DNA from: Girardinichthys multiradiatus
Taxonomy: Eukaryota > Chordata > Actinopteri > Cyprinodontiformes > Goodeidae
Length of the DNA stretch: 64,000 nucleotides
Direction: 5' to 3'
NCBI RefSeq assembly: GCF_021462225.1
Contig: NC_061812.1
Span: 46,109,363-46,173,362, forward strand
The notes beneath the pieces are model-generated. The model saw only the letters and a list, made by a program, of their open reading frames with translations, had not been told where the DNA came from and did not search any database. The translations under genes and the position numbers were made by a program. This document shows positions 1 to 11,290 of this stretch, in pieces. How positions within the stretch are numbered: position 1 is the stretch's first letter; each line of letters opens with the position of its first letter.

Positions 1-850
1 TCTTAAGAGCTGTTCTTTCCTCTTCTGTGCATTGGCTTTCTCCAACTGCTCGCTGACCTCAGTCTCAAAACCGGGGTAGGGCTTGCTAGATGAGTCCTGG
101 GTCCCTGGCTCTTCTTGAGCTGGTTGTCCTGGGTGTGTCGCCAGTGCGTACACTACCAGGTTGCCTTCAGGCCCCAGGGTAGCACCACAAGTGGATTTGG
201 TTGTTAAAACCTCATGTCTCTCAATTGTGATCATGTCCGATGGAAACGTGAACACAACGTCTGGAGAGTCCTGTCTATCAGACACAAATAAGGGTATGTC
301 TCCAATCACGGGGATGGTTAGCTCGAAGTCATGATAAGAGCTGTCTATGAGCATTCCTAGGGGTTTTCTTGTGGTTACCTGGATCGGCACTTGGGTTGGA
401 TTCTCCATCAAAAGATAAGTCGAATGGTTGTTCAACTCAAGCATGGGCATGCCACAGACCACCAAGTGCAGTTCCCGGAAGTAGGGAAGAGGTTTAAAGA
501 AAACGCGGGTGTTCTTAAGCTTCTGTCCCGTTTTGACTGTCAGTCGGATCGGTACCCCTGCTGTTCACTGCGGTATTAGTGAATCGGTCTCACTGATGGC
601 CTGACAGGCCTGAGGGATAGTTTGTCCTGACAACATGACCTCAGGGGTTCCCAGGAAGGGACTTGAGGGAGCGTTGGCTTGGGCCCAAACAACCTGGTTG
701 AAGGTGTCCAACTGGGCGCCCAGCCGAACCAGCAGATCTGCCCCGATGAAAACCGGTGGGTGCAGGTGCTGAGCAATACTAAAGGTATGGAAGAGCTGTC
801 TCATGCCCACCTGCACATTGAGGATGCAGACTCCGGTTACCTTCAGCAGG
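1..850 (-). pseudogene. ERV-A second protease-like segment and N-terminal pol region, partial
   Basis: An almost open frame runs from about 816 to the window edge, broken by one in-frame TGA at about 568-570. Its first part has a hydrophobic strand followed by IGADLLVRLGAQLDTF, resembling the GQDLLGRL element at the end of the retropepsin just upstream, so it may be a second aspartic-protease-like fold. No D-T/S-G is visible in it. The remainder is the spacer that commonly precedes reverse transcriptase in such polyproteins, ending in a charged helix rich in Glu, Gln and Lys. The expected RT lies beyond position 1. The frame differs from the preceding protease frame, so a frameshift lies near 850. 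Confidence 0.5.
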
Positions 851-858
851 CGGCGTAG

Positions 859-1620
859 TCAGCCTGCTGAAAGTAGACTGTGGCTGCATCGCGCCTCAAT
901 TAGACGTGGGTTTTCCCGGGACAGACGGTCATATAGCTCCCTGCTGATTGCGGACTTCTCCAGCCAAAGTGCTAAGATCACTTCCCGTGTGAAGGTGTTC
1001 TCCAGGTGCACACCTTCCACTATTTTGGGGTTGTAAGGTTTCACTCCTTCGCTTTCCAGAGAGCAGAGAAATGAGTCATGACTGCGAAGGGCAGTTCCCT
1101 GGGTGGCCAGGTGCACTTGTGCACCAAGGGTGCCCGAGACTGGCTCTGTCGAAGGCATGAGCTTCGCTAGAGGTTCTTTGGGCCCCTCCACACTGGAAAC
1201 TTGGTTGGTAGAAAACAGCGGTTTACTGCTTGCGCCCAGGGGTTTTGGCGCCTCTACCTGGACCCAAAGTTGGCCATGGTGGTAGTCAATGAGCAGGGCC
1301 AACCTGCCCAGCAGGTCCTGGCCGACAAGGAGAGGCTCTGTGTCCAATGTGCAAATGTAAATGGGGTGGACCAAAGTCCTGTCTTGGAATGAAACATCCA
1401 ACCACACCGGACTAGTTATGTATGAGCGGTCTTGGGTGTAGCTGGTGATGCTTACATCACAACCCTCAATTTGAAATGGTTTACCAAGAGCGAGCAAAGC
1501 TCTACTCACCTCTTCACACAGGGTTGAGCACATCAGGCTAATTTCTGATCCTGTGTCCAGGAGTGCCTTTGCCTTAACGCAACCCCTATAATTGTCGGAC
1601 AGTATAGGCGACCGGCATGT
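859..1620 (-). pseudogene. ERV-A retropepsin-like aspartic protease region
   Basis: The minus-strand frame carries ALLDTGSEISLM, with the catalytic D-T-G at 1557-1549 intact, followed about 90 residues later by LLVGQDLLGRL, the hydrophobic-G-x-D segment that closes a retropepsin fold. Such proteases cleave the gag-pol polyprotein as dimers. The first ATG in this frame (1533) lies just past the active site, so translation must enter from upstream as part of a polyprotein. The frame stays open to 859 and then stops. This domain looks largely intact, but the flanking gag and pol frames are shifted. Motif residues are seen directly; activity is not claimed. Confidence 0.65.
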
Positions 1621-1820
1621 GTGTTGTGGGTTAGTTCACCTAAGAATTTTAGGAAGGGAGTCCGGGGTGTTTCTCCTGACGAGGTCTCAAGGGGTTCTTG
1701 AGGTTTCTCAGGTTTGTCTCCCCACCCGACCAAATAGACTCTGGTTGCCGTGGAGACGGAGTCCACGCCTAGTCATCCTGACGGGGGTTTCGGATCTGGT
1801 TTACCTGGATGGTCGGTTTC

Positions 1821-3652
1821 TCATTTCGAAGGTTGTGGTGGTGCGGTGGCCTCACGCGCCGCTTCTGTTACCATCTTGCATAAGGCCTCCTTCATCTCTT
1901 TCCCCATAATTCCTTCTGCGAGTCGGTCCCACCCTTTTCCATCAGTCTTACCTTTCGGCCTCGCTTGATGGTCAGGGCGTCTGTTGGACCTAGGGTTATC
2001 CGGTTTACCAGACTTTGGTTGCCGTTCATTGCCAACCCCCCGGTCCTGCTGACCAAACCTACGTTGTTCCCTGAACCTGTTCTTAACGTGGGTTCCTGCT
2101 GAAGGTATTTCCTGACCTTCTAACGGAAGGCTGGTTCTTTTCAGTCTGGACCTGTAAAACCCGGGCCGGACGAGCACGTGTTTCCCACGCCATCTGAGCA
2201 TATTTCCAGATCTCTTGCATGCTCATGGTCTTGGTTCTGCAATACATAGTAACATCGTATCGCACACTTTCATGAAGGTTGTGGTGGAACAGGGATTTAA
2301 AAGCATGCTCCTCCTCAATGCCAGGCGCATTGCGTCCATGGAAGTAAACAGCTCTCAAGCGCCGGTAATACTCCCTGGGTTCGTCGCTTTTCTTTTGCTG
2401 GATAGTGAAAGCGCCAAGTGTGGCGGAGGCCCGGTCCATGTACACAGAATATTCTTCCCTTAAAGCTTCGCAAAGGGTTGAATAACGGTCTCGGACTGCG
2501 GGTGTCAGGCTCTCCATGAAAACATGGACGCTCGTGGATGTTGTCTTCCAGATGAGCTTCAGTTTTTTCTGTGCTGATGGGGAATATAAATCTAGAAGAC
2601 AGCGTTCAACTTTCCTAAGATAATCATCAATGTTTGATTCTGCATTATTAGGGTCGAAACGCTCTATGTCTTTGGCAAGAGACTCAAGCTGGCGGGTCCA
2701 CTCTCAGGGATTGGTGCCGGCCCATCTGAGTAATCATCAGAGAGTTCACTCCGGCTGCAATCAGGGTGAATCAGTGCATCACGCCTCATCCTCAGAGGAG
2801 GCAGTGGAGGCTGCTCTCGGTACAACGTTGGGCCCTGTGCTTCCCGGACTTGGGTCCTGGGCAGCGGTTGAGGGCGGTAGGAACCACCTGAATCCCAGGG
2901 GCGGCTTTCCTGTCGCCTTGGCGGTGGTGAGGGTTTGTAGAGGACCGTACTGCAAGTCAAGTTTGAAGGCTGCTCGCATCTGAGCTGTGAACTATTTACA
3001 CCAGCCAGGTACCGTTCGTGGCTGCTGATTGCAGTGGGGTGGGGCACCGCACCACTGACCCTATTCTGACTACTTACACCTGTTCTTGCTTCAGTGGATG
3101 TATGGGGAACCCCATGAGCCTGGAAAGGTAATCTCTGGAGAGCAGCTTCTACATCCTCCAGATCTGACCTGCAGGTTCTCTCAGGGTTTCGCAGGTGTGG
3201 CTCACCTCCAAGGGTTTCAACCTGTGAGGTGGGTTTTGGTTCGTCCCCCCATTCCTCCAGGGATGGGGGTTGGCATGGCTACCCTCTATTGTCTCCAATC
3301 TATTTCCAACTTATGTTAGTTCAACTCTAAGGACATCCACCATCTGCAAAGTATCATTCAGTTCGACATGCAGTTTAACACGCTGGTCAACTTCCAACAT
3401 TAACCTTCACTGATATAACAGAGTGAGCTGTCCTAACACATCTGAGACCCGTCTGTCCTTTGATGGGTTTTTAATGACTTGGAGCAACTTCTGAATCCTG
3501 GCTTCACATTGCTCAATGCCATAATTGTTGAGACCTTTACGCTCCTCTGGGGACAACAGAATAAATGACCCAATCACCTCTTGTGTCTGCATTCCTATGG
3601 GGTCCTCCACCATACACACATCTCCAGCTGCAGTCTGGGATGTTCCCTCCAT
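1821..3652 (-). pseudogene. ERV-A gag, decayed
   Basis: The likely gag start is the Met at 3652 (MEGTSQTAAGD), opening a frame to 3407. After a damaged proline-rich stretch, a capsid-like segment is readable from about 2710 to 2083. It has the pattern of small LTR-element capsids: a predicted helical domain, an EYYRRLRAVYF segment, and FKSLFHHNLHESVRYDV. A basic Arg/Gln/Gly-rich tail (2201-1821) follows and could bind RNA. No CCHC zinc knuckle is visible. Stops and frame changes at about 3407, 3050-2700 and 2083 mean no full gag can be made. It lies directly upstream of the protease region on the same strand, as expected for gag-pro-pol. Confidence 0.6.
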
Positions 3653-3720
3653 CTTTGGCCCAAAGTGCACAATGCAAACACACAAAACTGTTTATCTATG
3701 AACCACCACTAAAGAAATTA

Positions 3721-3910
3721 GCAGCACACAACAGGTTAAGCTATTCAGTGATTAAAGGATTGCTAAAATTAATTGGCAGCACACAACAGACTGAGCTGTT
3801 CAGTGATTAAAGGATTGCTAAAATTAATTAGCAGCACACAACAGGCTAAGCTGCTCAGTGATTAAATGATTGCTAAATGAATTAGCAATTAACAGGCTAA
3901 GCTGTTCAGC
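3721..3910. repeat. Tandem repeat, about 55 bp x 3.5, in the ERV-A leader
   Basis: Units begin at 3721, 3776, 3831 and 3885, each starting with a GCAGCACACAACAG-like block (the last reads GCAATTAACAGG) and containing CAGTGATTAAAGGATTGCT. Units differ by a few substitutions. The array sits just upstream, in the minus sense, of the gag start at 3652, so it belongs to the 5' leader of ERV-A or to something inserted there. Confidence 0.8.
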
Positions 3911-4540
3911 TAGCTGTCTGATTCATATATGTATTTCCCAGGTGTATGGGTTTGCTTAAAATGGGCACACAGGTTTGACCATTCAAACTGTGGCTTACCC
4001 AAGTCTATGCTTTAGTGGGAGTAATCAAACAAACACACACAAAAAGGGAAAGAAAGAAGAGAAAGAATTTTGAAATAACTCAAAACTAAATTCAAAATAA
4101 AATTTTAAAAATGAGAAAACCAAACTAAAACATTCAATGCTGTTCTTAGCTTCAAATGAATGTTAGTGCTCTCTAATATGGGTCACCTACCTTCCTGTTA
4201 GACAACTAAGTTAGTTTTATGAGTCAGATCAAAACATGCTTCACACAATAAAACCCAGCAAAAACACTTAAATTTTATCCAAAAGTGGTAATGAATGATC
4301 TGTAACTTCAACTTTCAACTTTAAGTTATGCCCTTTTGATCATAGGTGATGGAATTATCTGCCTATGTTAATGAATTGAGTGATTAGAATCAAAGTAGGA
4401 AGTGCAATTCTCACTAGTGACCACCAGATGGTACCAAGTGCAGGTCTGCGGTTTGGGAAATCCAGCTGCAACTGCAATTTTATTAAATGGCCACCAGATG
4501 TAGGTGTTGTTCTCTACCTGACTGGGAGGATGTTGGTCAC
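3911..4540. other. Uncharacterised part of the ERV-A leader
   Basis: AT-rich sequence with no reading frame I can assign. Two related short blocks containing GGCCACCAGATG or GACCACCAGATGG occur at about 4419-4430 and 4490-4500. I see no LTR, TIR or tRNA-like head here. Confidence 0.4.
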
Positions 4541-5945
4541 AACTGTAATTATGCCCAGCGGACACTGGGGGCAGGTCTGCTGCTTATCAGCGCTGATTTT
4601 CTGCAGCTGCTGCAGCAGCCTGACCGCCTGGAAATTAACTTTAGATTTTCCACAAGTTAAACCAACATTTGCATTTTTTTCTTTTTTTCTTTCTGCTCTT
4701 GTTGGAGGAGGACGCTTTTTCTCTGTCTCCCGCACCCCTCCCATATCTGCCCTGCTTCAGCTCTGTCTTGTCTTCTTTTTGGAGCCTCTTTTTGCATATC
4801 TTCCAAATTCTGAGTTATGGATTGGTCAGCTGGTCTCTCAATGCAATTGATCACATTTTTTCGACGAGAAGACAGGGTGAAGGAGACTGTCCGGGCTGGA
4901 CGTTTTTCTCTGGATACACAATGGACTCCTGGCAGAAGTGGAGGATTGTGTGTTTGTCAATAATGTCAGTCGAGAATGTTGAAGATATGTATATAATTGG
5001 ATGTTTGATATTAGGATTTCTGCTTTTTGGAGTCTAGCGTTACCTGGCCTATCGAGAAATTCGGAGAATGTCAGCAGCTGTTCTGGCAATTGTAAGGCTG
5101 CCTGGCATGTGTGATGGGATCTTCAGGGCGATCAACACTCAGACTGAGATGTTACGTGAGCTGAATCACAGACTGGATGTGATCCTTACACAGGATCGCA
5201 GGCAGGTTGCGGTTCCTGGACTCAGAGGTGAAATGGGATAAATCTTGGAGAAAGATGTTGGCGCGGATCTGGCGAAAGACCAGGAATTTGGCTGTTTGAA
5301 TTCGCCTTTGAGAAGCACCAGCGTCTCTCTCAAGGCTGATGGAAAATTAAGAGTCAGCCTAACCCAAATAATTGTTGTTTTTCTGAATCTGGCTCCCCTG
5401 CAAGGCCTTGATGGTTGGCTATCTTCAACCTCTCCTGGAAGTTATGTAAACATGACGCTCTGCTCCCTCTGCCCCCTCCCTTCCCTGAGGACATCTGTGG
5501 ACCTGCTCAGAACTTCGTGGCCGGTTGATGAACATTCCAACGTACCATCAAGGACAATGGCCTCTGTGACAATGCTTCATGGACTTACTTGCACATACTC
5601 ACTTGCACACACACACACATGCTTAAGATAAACATATGCACCCCCTCACATCGCCTTCACCGTTCCCGGCATGATGTTTAGTAAACTTGTTGCTTCTTTG
5701 TGCTGATGTTTTTTGCAATCTCAAACTGTATCCTGCTAAGGATAAAGTGTGAAATACGATTTGTTTCCTCTACTTACCTAATGTGGCCTTTTTTCTCATC
5801 TAGCAAGGGCAGCGCCTGTGAGTGGGCAGCAAAGCCTTGGTGACCCGTCCCCCCCTTGTCTTGTGTCATGATGCATGTTTGGATGGGTTGTATTGGAATT
5901 CTAATTTCCCCTCGGGGATCAATAAAGTATCTTTGAATTGAATTG
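4541..5945 (+). mobile_element. Non-LTR element (LINE-like), truncated or non-autonomous, inserted in the ERV-A leader
   Basis: The 3' end is typical of fish LINEs: GGGGATCAATAAAGTATCTTTGAATTGAATTG, ending at 5945 in short pentamer-like repeats. Upstream is a GC-rich 5' region with CTGCAG runs and a pyrimidine tract, a small ORF at 4921-5241 and a long 3' UTR. No endonuclease or reverse transcriptase is present, so this is an internally deleted or non-autonomous derivative. The 5' boundary is uncertain; no clear target duplication was found. Orientation is opposite to ERV-A. Confidence 0.55.
4921..5241 (+). pseudogene. Small ORF for a single-pass membrane-type protein, one in-frame stop
   Basis: A frame of 106 codons starts at the ATG at 4921 and ends with TAA at 5239-5241, interrupted only by TAG at 5035-5037. 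The first half contains a hydrophobic stretch (IIGCLILGFLLFGV, about residues 25-38) that would span a membrane once. The second half, after RYLAYREIRR, is amphipathic with an MLRELNHRLD segment that could form a short coiled coil. It lies inside the LINE-like element ending at 5945. I do not recognise the family. The preserved frame on both sides of one stop suggests that it encoded a protein until recently. Confidence 0.45.
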
Positions 5946-6137
5946 TTGATCTACAACAAACACCTCTGAAAGATTATTTTGTCCTCTGCAGCAGAACAGA
6001 GCAAACTCTAGTCAAAATATCCCCTAATTCACAAACGTTCTGTGCGAAACTCAAAAATCTCACAATAAAACGTCTAGTTAACGGAGATCACAATTGTTTA
6101 TTCTGTGCAACAGTGATTTGATGTCTGTCTTTTTAAG

Positions 6138-6155
6138 GCCCACTCAGGGACGCCA
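6138..6155 (-). other. ERV-A primer-binding site, tRNA-Asn type
   Basis: On the minus strand the sequence two bases after the LTR end is TGGCGTCCCTGAGTGGGC. It pairs with the 3' end of vertebrate tRNA-Asn(GTT) at 17 of 18 positions; A replaces the expected G at position 12. The position right after the LTR and the initial TGG are diagnostic of a retroviral minus-strand primer site. Confidence 0.7.
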
Positions 6156-6157
6156 TA

Positions 6158-6468
6158 TGTTGGAAGTATGATTATTTATTAATTAATCTTTATCAATAAT
6201 TATAATTAAAAATCATAATTTGACAAAATTAATTTCTTAACCAAAATCCTCATTTATGAATCGAGACCAGAGATGTCTTTTGGTGTTGTAATTGTGGCTC
6301 AACACCTTTGATAATTACAACTGTTAAATACTCAGTAATAATTAATAACTATTACCAGAGATGTCACTGTTTAATCGACCGTTTCTGCCGAAACTTTTAA
6401 CCTTATCTTGACTGACGAATCACTTTATAATTTCATTGACATTACTTTAATGTGACAATGTCACACAG
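6158..6468 (-). repeat. ERV-A 5' LTR, downstream part
   Basis: This AT-rich block ends in CCAACA on the minus strand immediately before the primer site. It continues, across the inserted ERV-B, into 13253-13325: the five bases CACAG at 6464-6468 are repeated at 13248-13252 as the ERV-B target duplication. Rejoined by coordinates, the LTR is about 384 bp with TG...CA ends. Confidence 0.6.
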
Positions 6469-6760
6469 TGTTAGGTATTATTTAGTCAACTCAGAGGTAA
6501 GAACGATACAGTCAGTTACTTGCAGCAAGGGTAGCCCACTTTGCAGTGAAACTACAAAGCTTTTGACACCCTATCTCTTTATTTATATGCACAGTTCAAC
6601 AGACAGTTCAGACAGGGTGTGTGTGTGTGAGAAAGAAAGGAGGCTGGTTCTCACGAAGATAACAATGATCTCACACACACAGGGAGGAAGGCATAGTGCA
6701 GGTGCCTTGCAACACAAAGTTTTTACATGAGTGATAACAAGTTTTTGCACCCATCCAACA
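6469..6760 (-). repeat. ERV-B 3' LTR
   Basis: Minus-strand ends are TGTTGG...CCTAACA. It contains the TATA-like and polyadenylation-like string CATATAAATAAAGAG, and a GT run with GAAAGAAAG (about 28 bp) that is absent from the 5' LTR. The remaining sequence is identical to 12982-13247 apart from a 2-bp GA difference. Confidence 0.9.
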
Positions 6761-6778
6761 GTCCCTCCTTTTATCACA
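6761..6778 (-). other. ERV-B polypurine tract
   Basis: On the minus strand the purine run AAAAGGAGGGAC directly precedes the 3' LTR, the position of a retroviral plus-strand primer. Confidence 0.7.
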
Positions 6779-6924
6779 AGTAAAAACATTTAATATAAAA
6801 ACGAATAAGAAAAATACTCTGTATGAGCAGAAACCCACGGACGGTAAACAGATTATATTTTGTGGGAAATACTCATACGGTCCCGCCGCCCTCGGCAACC
6901 ATTAAAAGTTAAATGTTGATTAAT

Positions 6925-7015
6925 ACTTGAAATCATAAAAATAAAAGAATACTTGAAATCATAAAAATAAAAGAATAATACTTGAAATCATAAAAATAAA
7001 ATAATTAAAAAATCT
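6925..7015. repeat. Short tandem repeat, about 29-32 bp x 3
   Basis: Three copies of ACTTGAAATCATAAAAATAAAA with small spacers, between the ERV-B env end and the polypurine tract. Confidence 0.8.
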
Positions 7016-7139
7016 GCCCTGTTTATGTCATCATTGTACTTTTTCTCATTTCACTTAAGCAACAACTTCTTTCGATTTTCTGCTGTAAGGTAATTTTATG
7101 AAATACAATGTATGAGTACACTCAGGCTTTTGATGTGAT

Positions 7140-8561
7140 TTATTTACAACATGTCATCATAATCGTCCCCTTCATTTTACCGTACATTTCTACCTGGTTC
7201 AGTGTTGCATATGCTACAGTGACTGACTGAGTTACTATTCTTTGTACCATGCATTTGCAACATGGGATAATACATATTGACAGGAGACACAGAAGGCCCA
7301 TGCATGCTATTACTGCAACTATTAGAACCTTAAAAAGATTTATCCATCCCCCTGTGAGCATCCAATCTAACCAAGAAGAGTTAGGATCTGGGTGGTCATG
7401 TGCCATGACATTTTGCAGATTCCGTAGGTTGTTTAATGCTCCCGTTATGTTTGCAGAGTGTATATTATCTGGGATATATGTGCAACAGGTGTTATTCAAT
7501 AGAACACAAACGCCCCCCGTTGATGCTGTTAGAATATCCAAAGCCATGCGGTTCTGAATTATCATGGCTCGCATAGTGCTCATTTCTGTGTTTTGACCCT
7601 CTTCTACTATTATGGAGTTATTTAGAAACAATCCAAATCGACAACTTAAAGTTTCCACGCGCAGCATTAATTTGCCCACACCTAACCAGGGTAGGAGAGA
7701 TAATAATGTTTTATCATCTTTAGGCCAAAGTTTAAATTCATCTGGGACATTTGTTCCCCAAATGGGGTCATGTGGTTTAACATCTATTTCCCTTTTTGAT
7801 CTCCTATGTGGTATAACTATAGTCTGCTTACTAAGTACCACAGTGTGATCTGATGTGAAAACTGGGGCACATACACCATACCAACTGGGTGGAAGTACAT
7901 AAGCGTTATTATCACATAACCATGCCACCCCTTCTATCCAGTATGTGCCGTTTCCGGGTTATTCCTGTAAGTGTAGAAGTAGTTACATTTCGTAGTATTC
8001 CCTACAAAATGAGTATGATTCCCTGTAATATTTTGTCTTATGCAGTGTCGATGGTTTCCGGGGTCTGTTACATATGCTTTGAATGGTTCTGATTTCCCTG
8101 TAATGTTGAGAGGTTGCCATTGTTTTCTGTCGCAAGTGCAGTTTTCTGGGTCACAACTGTAATTTAGTCTCTGGTTACTGAAAGATTGGTCTGGCATAAG
8201 AAATAACTTTTTATTTGTATATCCTATCAGGCCCATTGATATGGCGCAACTTGTCTCGGTGAGGTTCATAGCTTTGACATATATGGTGGGGCCTTGGGAA
8301 TGCACGGGCATTATAGAACACACATAACAATCAGTTTTATTTTGAGTTTTAGCTGTGTCATACACATAACGATACCAGTAATTTTGCAGAAATGGGTGTG
8401 TCATGTCCTTCCATCAGTGGTCTGAGATGGGTCCCGTCTGATGTCCATCTCTTCTGGTTCGGTATCACCTCCTGTGGATCCTGCTTTAGATAGAGAAAGA
8501 GTCCTGCTACCAGAATTAAGCTCAGGCTTATCAGTCCTGTCCACATGTTACAGAGAGCCAT
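7140..8561 (-). pseudogene. env: ERV-B env, gamma-type, broken by two frameshifts
   Basis: A start at 8561 gives a hydrophobic signal-type segment. A second frame (8404-7934) is the surface subunit, with several N-x-S/T sites and a CYVC (CxxC) motif. A third frame (about 7950-7140) holds the end of the surface subunit, a furin-type RRSKR site, the transmembrane subunit with the CX6CC motif (CVLLNNTCC), a membrane anchor around 7290-7230 and a short Cys-rich tail. CxxC plus CX6CC is the covalently linked gamma-type arrangement. Frames change near 8400 and near 7950, so no complete envelope protein can be made from this copy. It follows the integrase end by about 95 bp, as in simple retroviruses. 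A domesticated env is unlikely given the breaks and the flanking LTRs. Confidence 0.8.
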
Positions 8562-8655
8562 TTTATAATTGGGCGCAGATCAGCTGTTTTCTTCACCGGT
8601 TTGAGATGCTGGGCCATATGGGTCCTCCAACTCCTTTGAACCCGGACTTCCTCTG

Positions 8656-9032
8656 CTACCCCGTCGGTTGGTTTGGCTCCTGTAACGGCAAAACTGGCTT
8701 ACAGTGGCTTTTATGGATCCAGGAAGGCCTCTCTGCTATTTTCAGAGTTGTGGGCATTGTCAGGAGTATTTGAAACGGCCCTTTCCACCGAGGAGTGCTC
8801 CAATCCTTCCGGTGGAGTGTCTTAATCAGGACCAGGTCTCCAGGCCTCAGGTCCTTCTGTGGGATAGGAGCAGAGATTATCGGCAGACCACTGGACATTT
8901 GTGTTTCTTTTATCTGCAACATTTTATTCATCCACTCAGCTAATTAAGTTTCCTGTTGTGCTTTCTCTATTTCATTCATGTCAGAGGGCAGAGAAAACGG
9001 TCTGCCATGTACTATTTCTTTGAGAATACAAA
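8656..9032 (-). pseudogene. pol: ERV-B integrase C-terminal end
   Basis: The readable frame 8931-8656 contains GDLVLIKTL and RWKGPFQILL, the C-terminal DNA-binding (GPY/F-type) region of gammaretrovirus-like integrases, ending in IHKSHCKPV. Upstream, after one in-frame TAA near 8942, it continues through GRPFSLPSDMNE to about 9032. There homology stops, and the catalytic core, RNase H and reverse transcriptase are missing. Confidence 0.75.
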
Positions 9033-11290
9033 TTCACATCAGCAACTTGGTGTCACGTGATCTCAGACTCAGAATATAGTGGGTGGAGTTATACAATGAT
9101 GTACAGTAGGTGGCAAATGGAGTAAGACCAGTTTGATTTGGAGTTATTCTCATCCATAATTTAACCAGGGATAGGCAGCTAGGGCAAGATGCATGTTGCT
9201 CTCTTTGCTCTCAGCTAAGCCTTGTATTTGTCCCTCTGCCTCATCTAAATGTGTCCTTGGATGGACTTTGACTCTCCACCCTAGAGTGAGCTTCCAGATT
9301 CCTGTATTAGAATCCATCCAAAAACTCTGTTTTTCCAAATTCTTATTATTATTTTTTATCATATTTTATATGTCCTTATTACATTTAAAAATGAGATCAC
9401 TATTTTTGGTAGTTGCTATTATTTTAAATAATGCTTGGTTTAGTTCTTATTAAAAATAAAAAATAAAAACTCACTCACTGATGAACACAAAAAATGAAGG
9501 GCATATTATATCTTATAATCTTAGTTTATCTTACCCAGTTTTATAGATACACCATACAGTTTCAGTCAGCTTTGTATTTAGTTCAAGTAACTAAAGTTTG
9601 TTTCAATTAACTCAAGTTTTCTCTATTTCAGTCCAGTCCAGTAATTCTGTTAAGGTTCATTTCATCTTATGTTAAGTTTGAGTCTAATTCAATAATTTTG
9701 AACCTGACTGGAAAAAGTCTAAACATCTGTTAAAATCTTTTTGTTTTACCATAGAGAACTGACCTAATATTATTATGGTACTGTTGAGGACTCTAATTTT
9801 TACATAACATGAATCAGACATTTATTTCACAAAAACAGAAAGTCAAACACAGACATTTGGCCACATGAAAGTTTAAATAACCTGTTTGTAAAAGAATTGT
9901 GAAAAATTGAAGACGCGTCTATGAACTTTCTTATGGTTATCAGTATTTTCAATACAGGTAGAACCTTTGCTATCTTTATATGATTTTTCGGAAAAGATTC
10001 TGGAAACCTTATCAAGATATAAGTTTGGCAATGATCATCAGAACATCAGACCTTTATTGGCGCTTTTAAAGTCCCTCAAAGATGTATTACAATGAAATCA
10101 GTCATTCCCATTCACACACATTCACACACTACTTACTTATTTCTCTGTCAGAGTAATTTTATTTGCAAAAATTTGAACATAATTTGACTTCTATTATTCT
10201 TAAAATGTACATCGTTTCCTCATAACCCCTTTTGTTTCCACTAGGTCTGTTTTGAACGCTTCAATTCTTTTTTTTTTTATTCACCAAGAATCAATAAGGT
10301 GGTCTTAGTGGGGTCCACCTTAAAGGTGTTATCTGTTGAGTGTCATGTTATCATTGTCAGGTCAGTGAGGTTCATAAGTCAGTCAGAACCTTGGTCATTT
10401 GGTCTGTGCTCATAATGTGTCATAGATCCAGCCTATGATTAGTCAGCAACACTTCCACCTATAGGAGAAAAATTGATTGTTAATGAATGAGCTGCATTTC
10501 CTAGGAACACTGTCTTCCTCCTGGATGAGCATCACCTGTTGAAAAACTTTCATCATTGTTTGTTTCACATATTCAATCAGATCTTTATATTATACCAGTA
10601 GGTGAAGTTAGTATCTCATGTAGACTGACATATACTGTTGCATTTGGAGAAGATCTCAGATTAAATAAACATAGTTAGAGCTTCAATCCAGGTTCATTTT
10701 GTGTCTGCAAACTTTAGCCAATTTTTCTTTTTTTTTTTTTATACATAAAGAGCAAGATTCAAAACATTTTCAAAAGGCAGATTGTGGCAGAATGTAAACA
10801 AAACTGCTTATTGATTGATAAAATAACATTCAAGCACACAATCACCATATTAAAAGTCTCTACTTCTAGAGAATCACTAAACTTCTGGGGTCCGGTTTTG
10901 GCCCGCGGACCTCGAGTTTGACACATGCAAGGTAGAGTTACAATTTTTTTTTCAGGCCTTTCAGCAGAGACAGGCTTCTGCTGTTTGCAGAAGTTTTATC
11001 TTTGTTTTCAGGCAGCTGCATCTCTTTGTCAAGGTTGTTTCACAGAGCTGAAATTTAACTTCTCTCAAAGAGGAAAAATCAAGAATGCACACAATCTGAG
11101 CCAAATATGGAATTATTTCCCTGTAAAATGAATCTTTTGCATTTTATCATGATATTGTTGGTAGTATAACACCATAGAATGATTTTTAAAGCACGTTTCT
11201 CACTAATGCTTGCCTACAAAATCTTTTACTCTCAGATTACTTCTTTAACAACATTCTGTTCTCTCTTATCTAGTCATTGTTCACTGGGTT
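9033..11290. other. Uncharacterised interior of ERV-B in place of pol
   Basis: No reverse transcriptase, RNase H or integrase core is detectable on either strand. The sequence is AT-rich. At 10885-10925 there is a block reading GGCCCGCGGACCTCGAGTTTGACACATG that resembles the end of hAT-type (Charlie-like) elements. At 10045-10145 a TTATTGGCGCTTTTAAAGTCCCTCAAAG block followed by CACACATTCACAC looks like a retroposon tail. The pol deletion was probably filled by, or exchanged for, unrelated repeats. Confidence 0.4.

Noticed and set aside
4380..4850. 156-codon plus frame before the LINE-like element
   Set aside because: No domain, crosses the pyrimidine tract, and an equally long antisense frame exists.
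7249..7848. Plus-strand open frames over the ERV-B env region
   Set aside because: They are antisense to env and have no recognisable domains.
7140..8561. A domesticated (syncytin- or percomORF-like) envelope gene
   Set aside because: Two frameshifts, and it sits between an integrase remnant and an LTR in a provirus with a target duplication.
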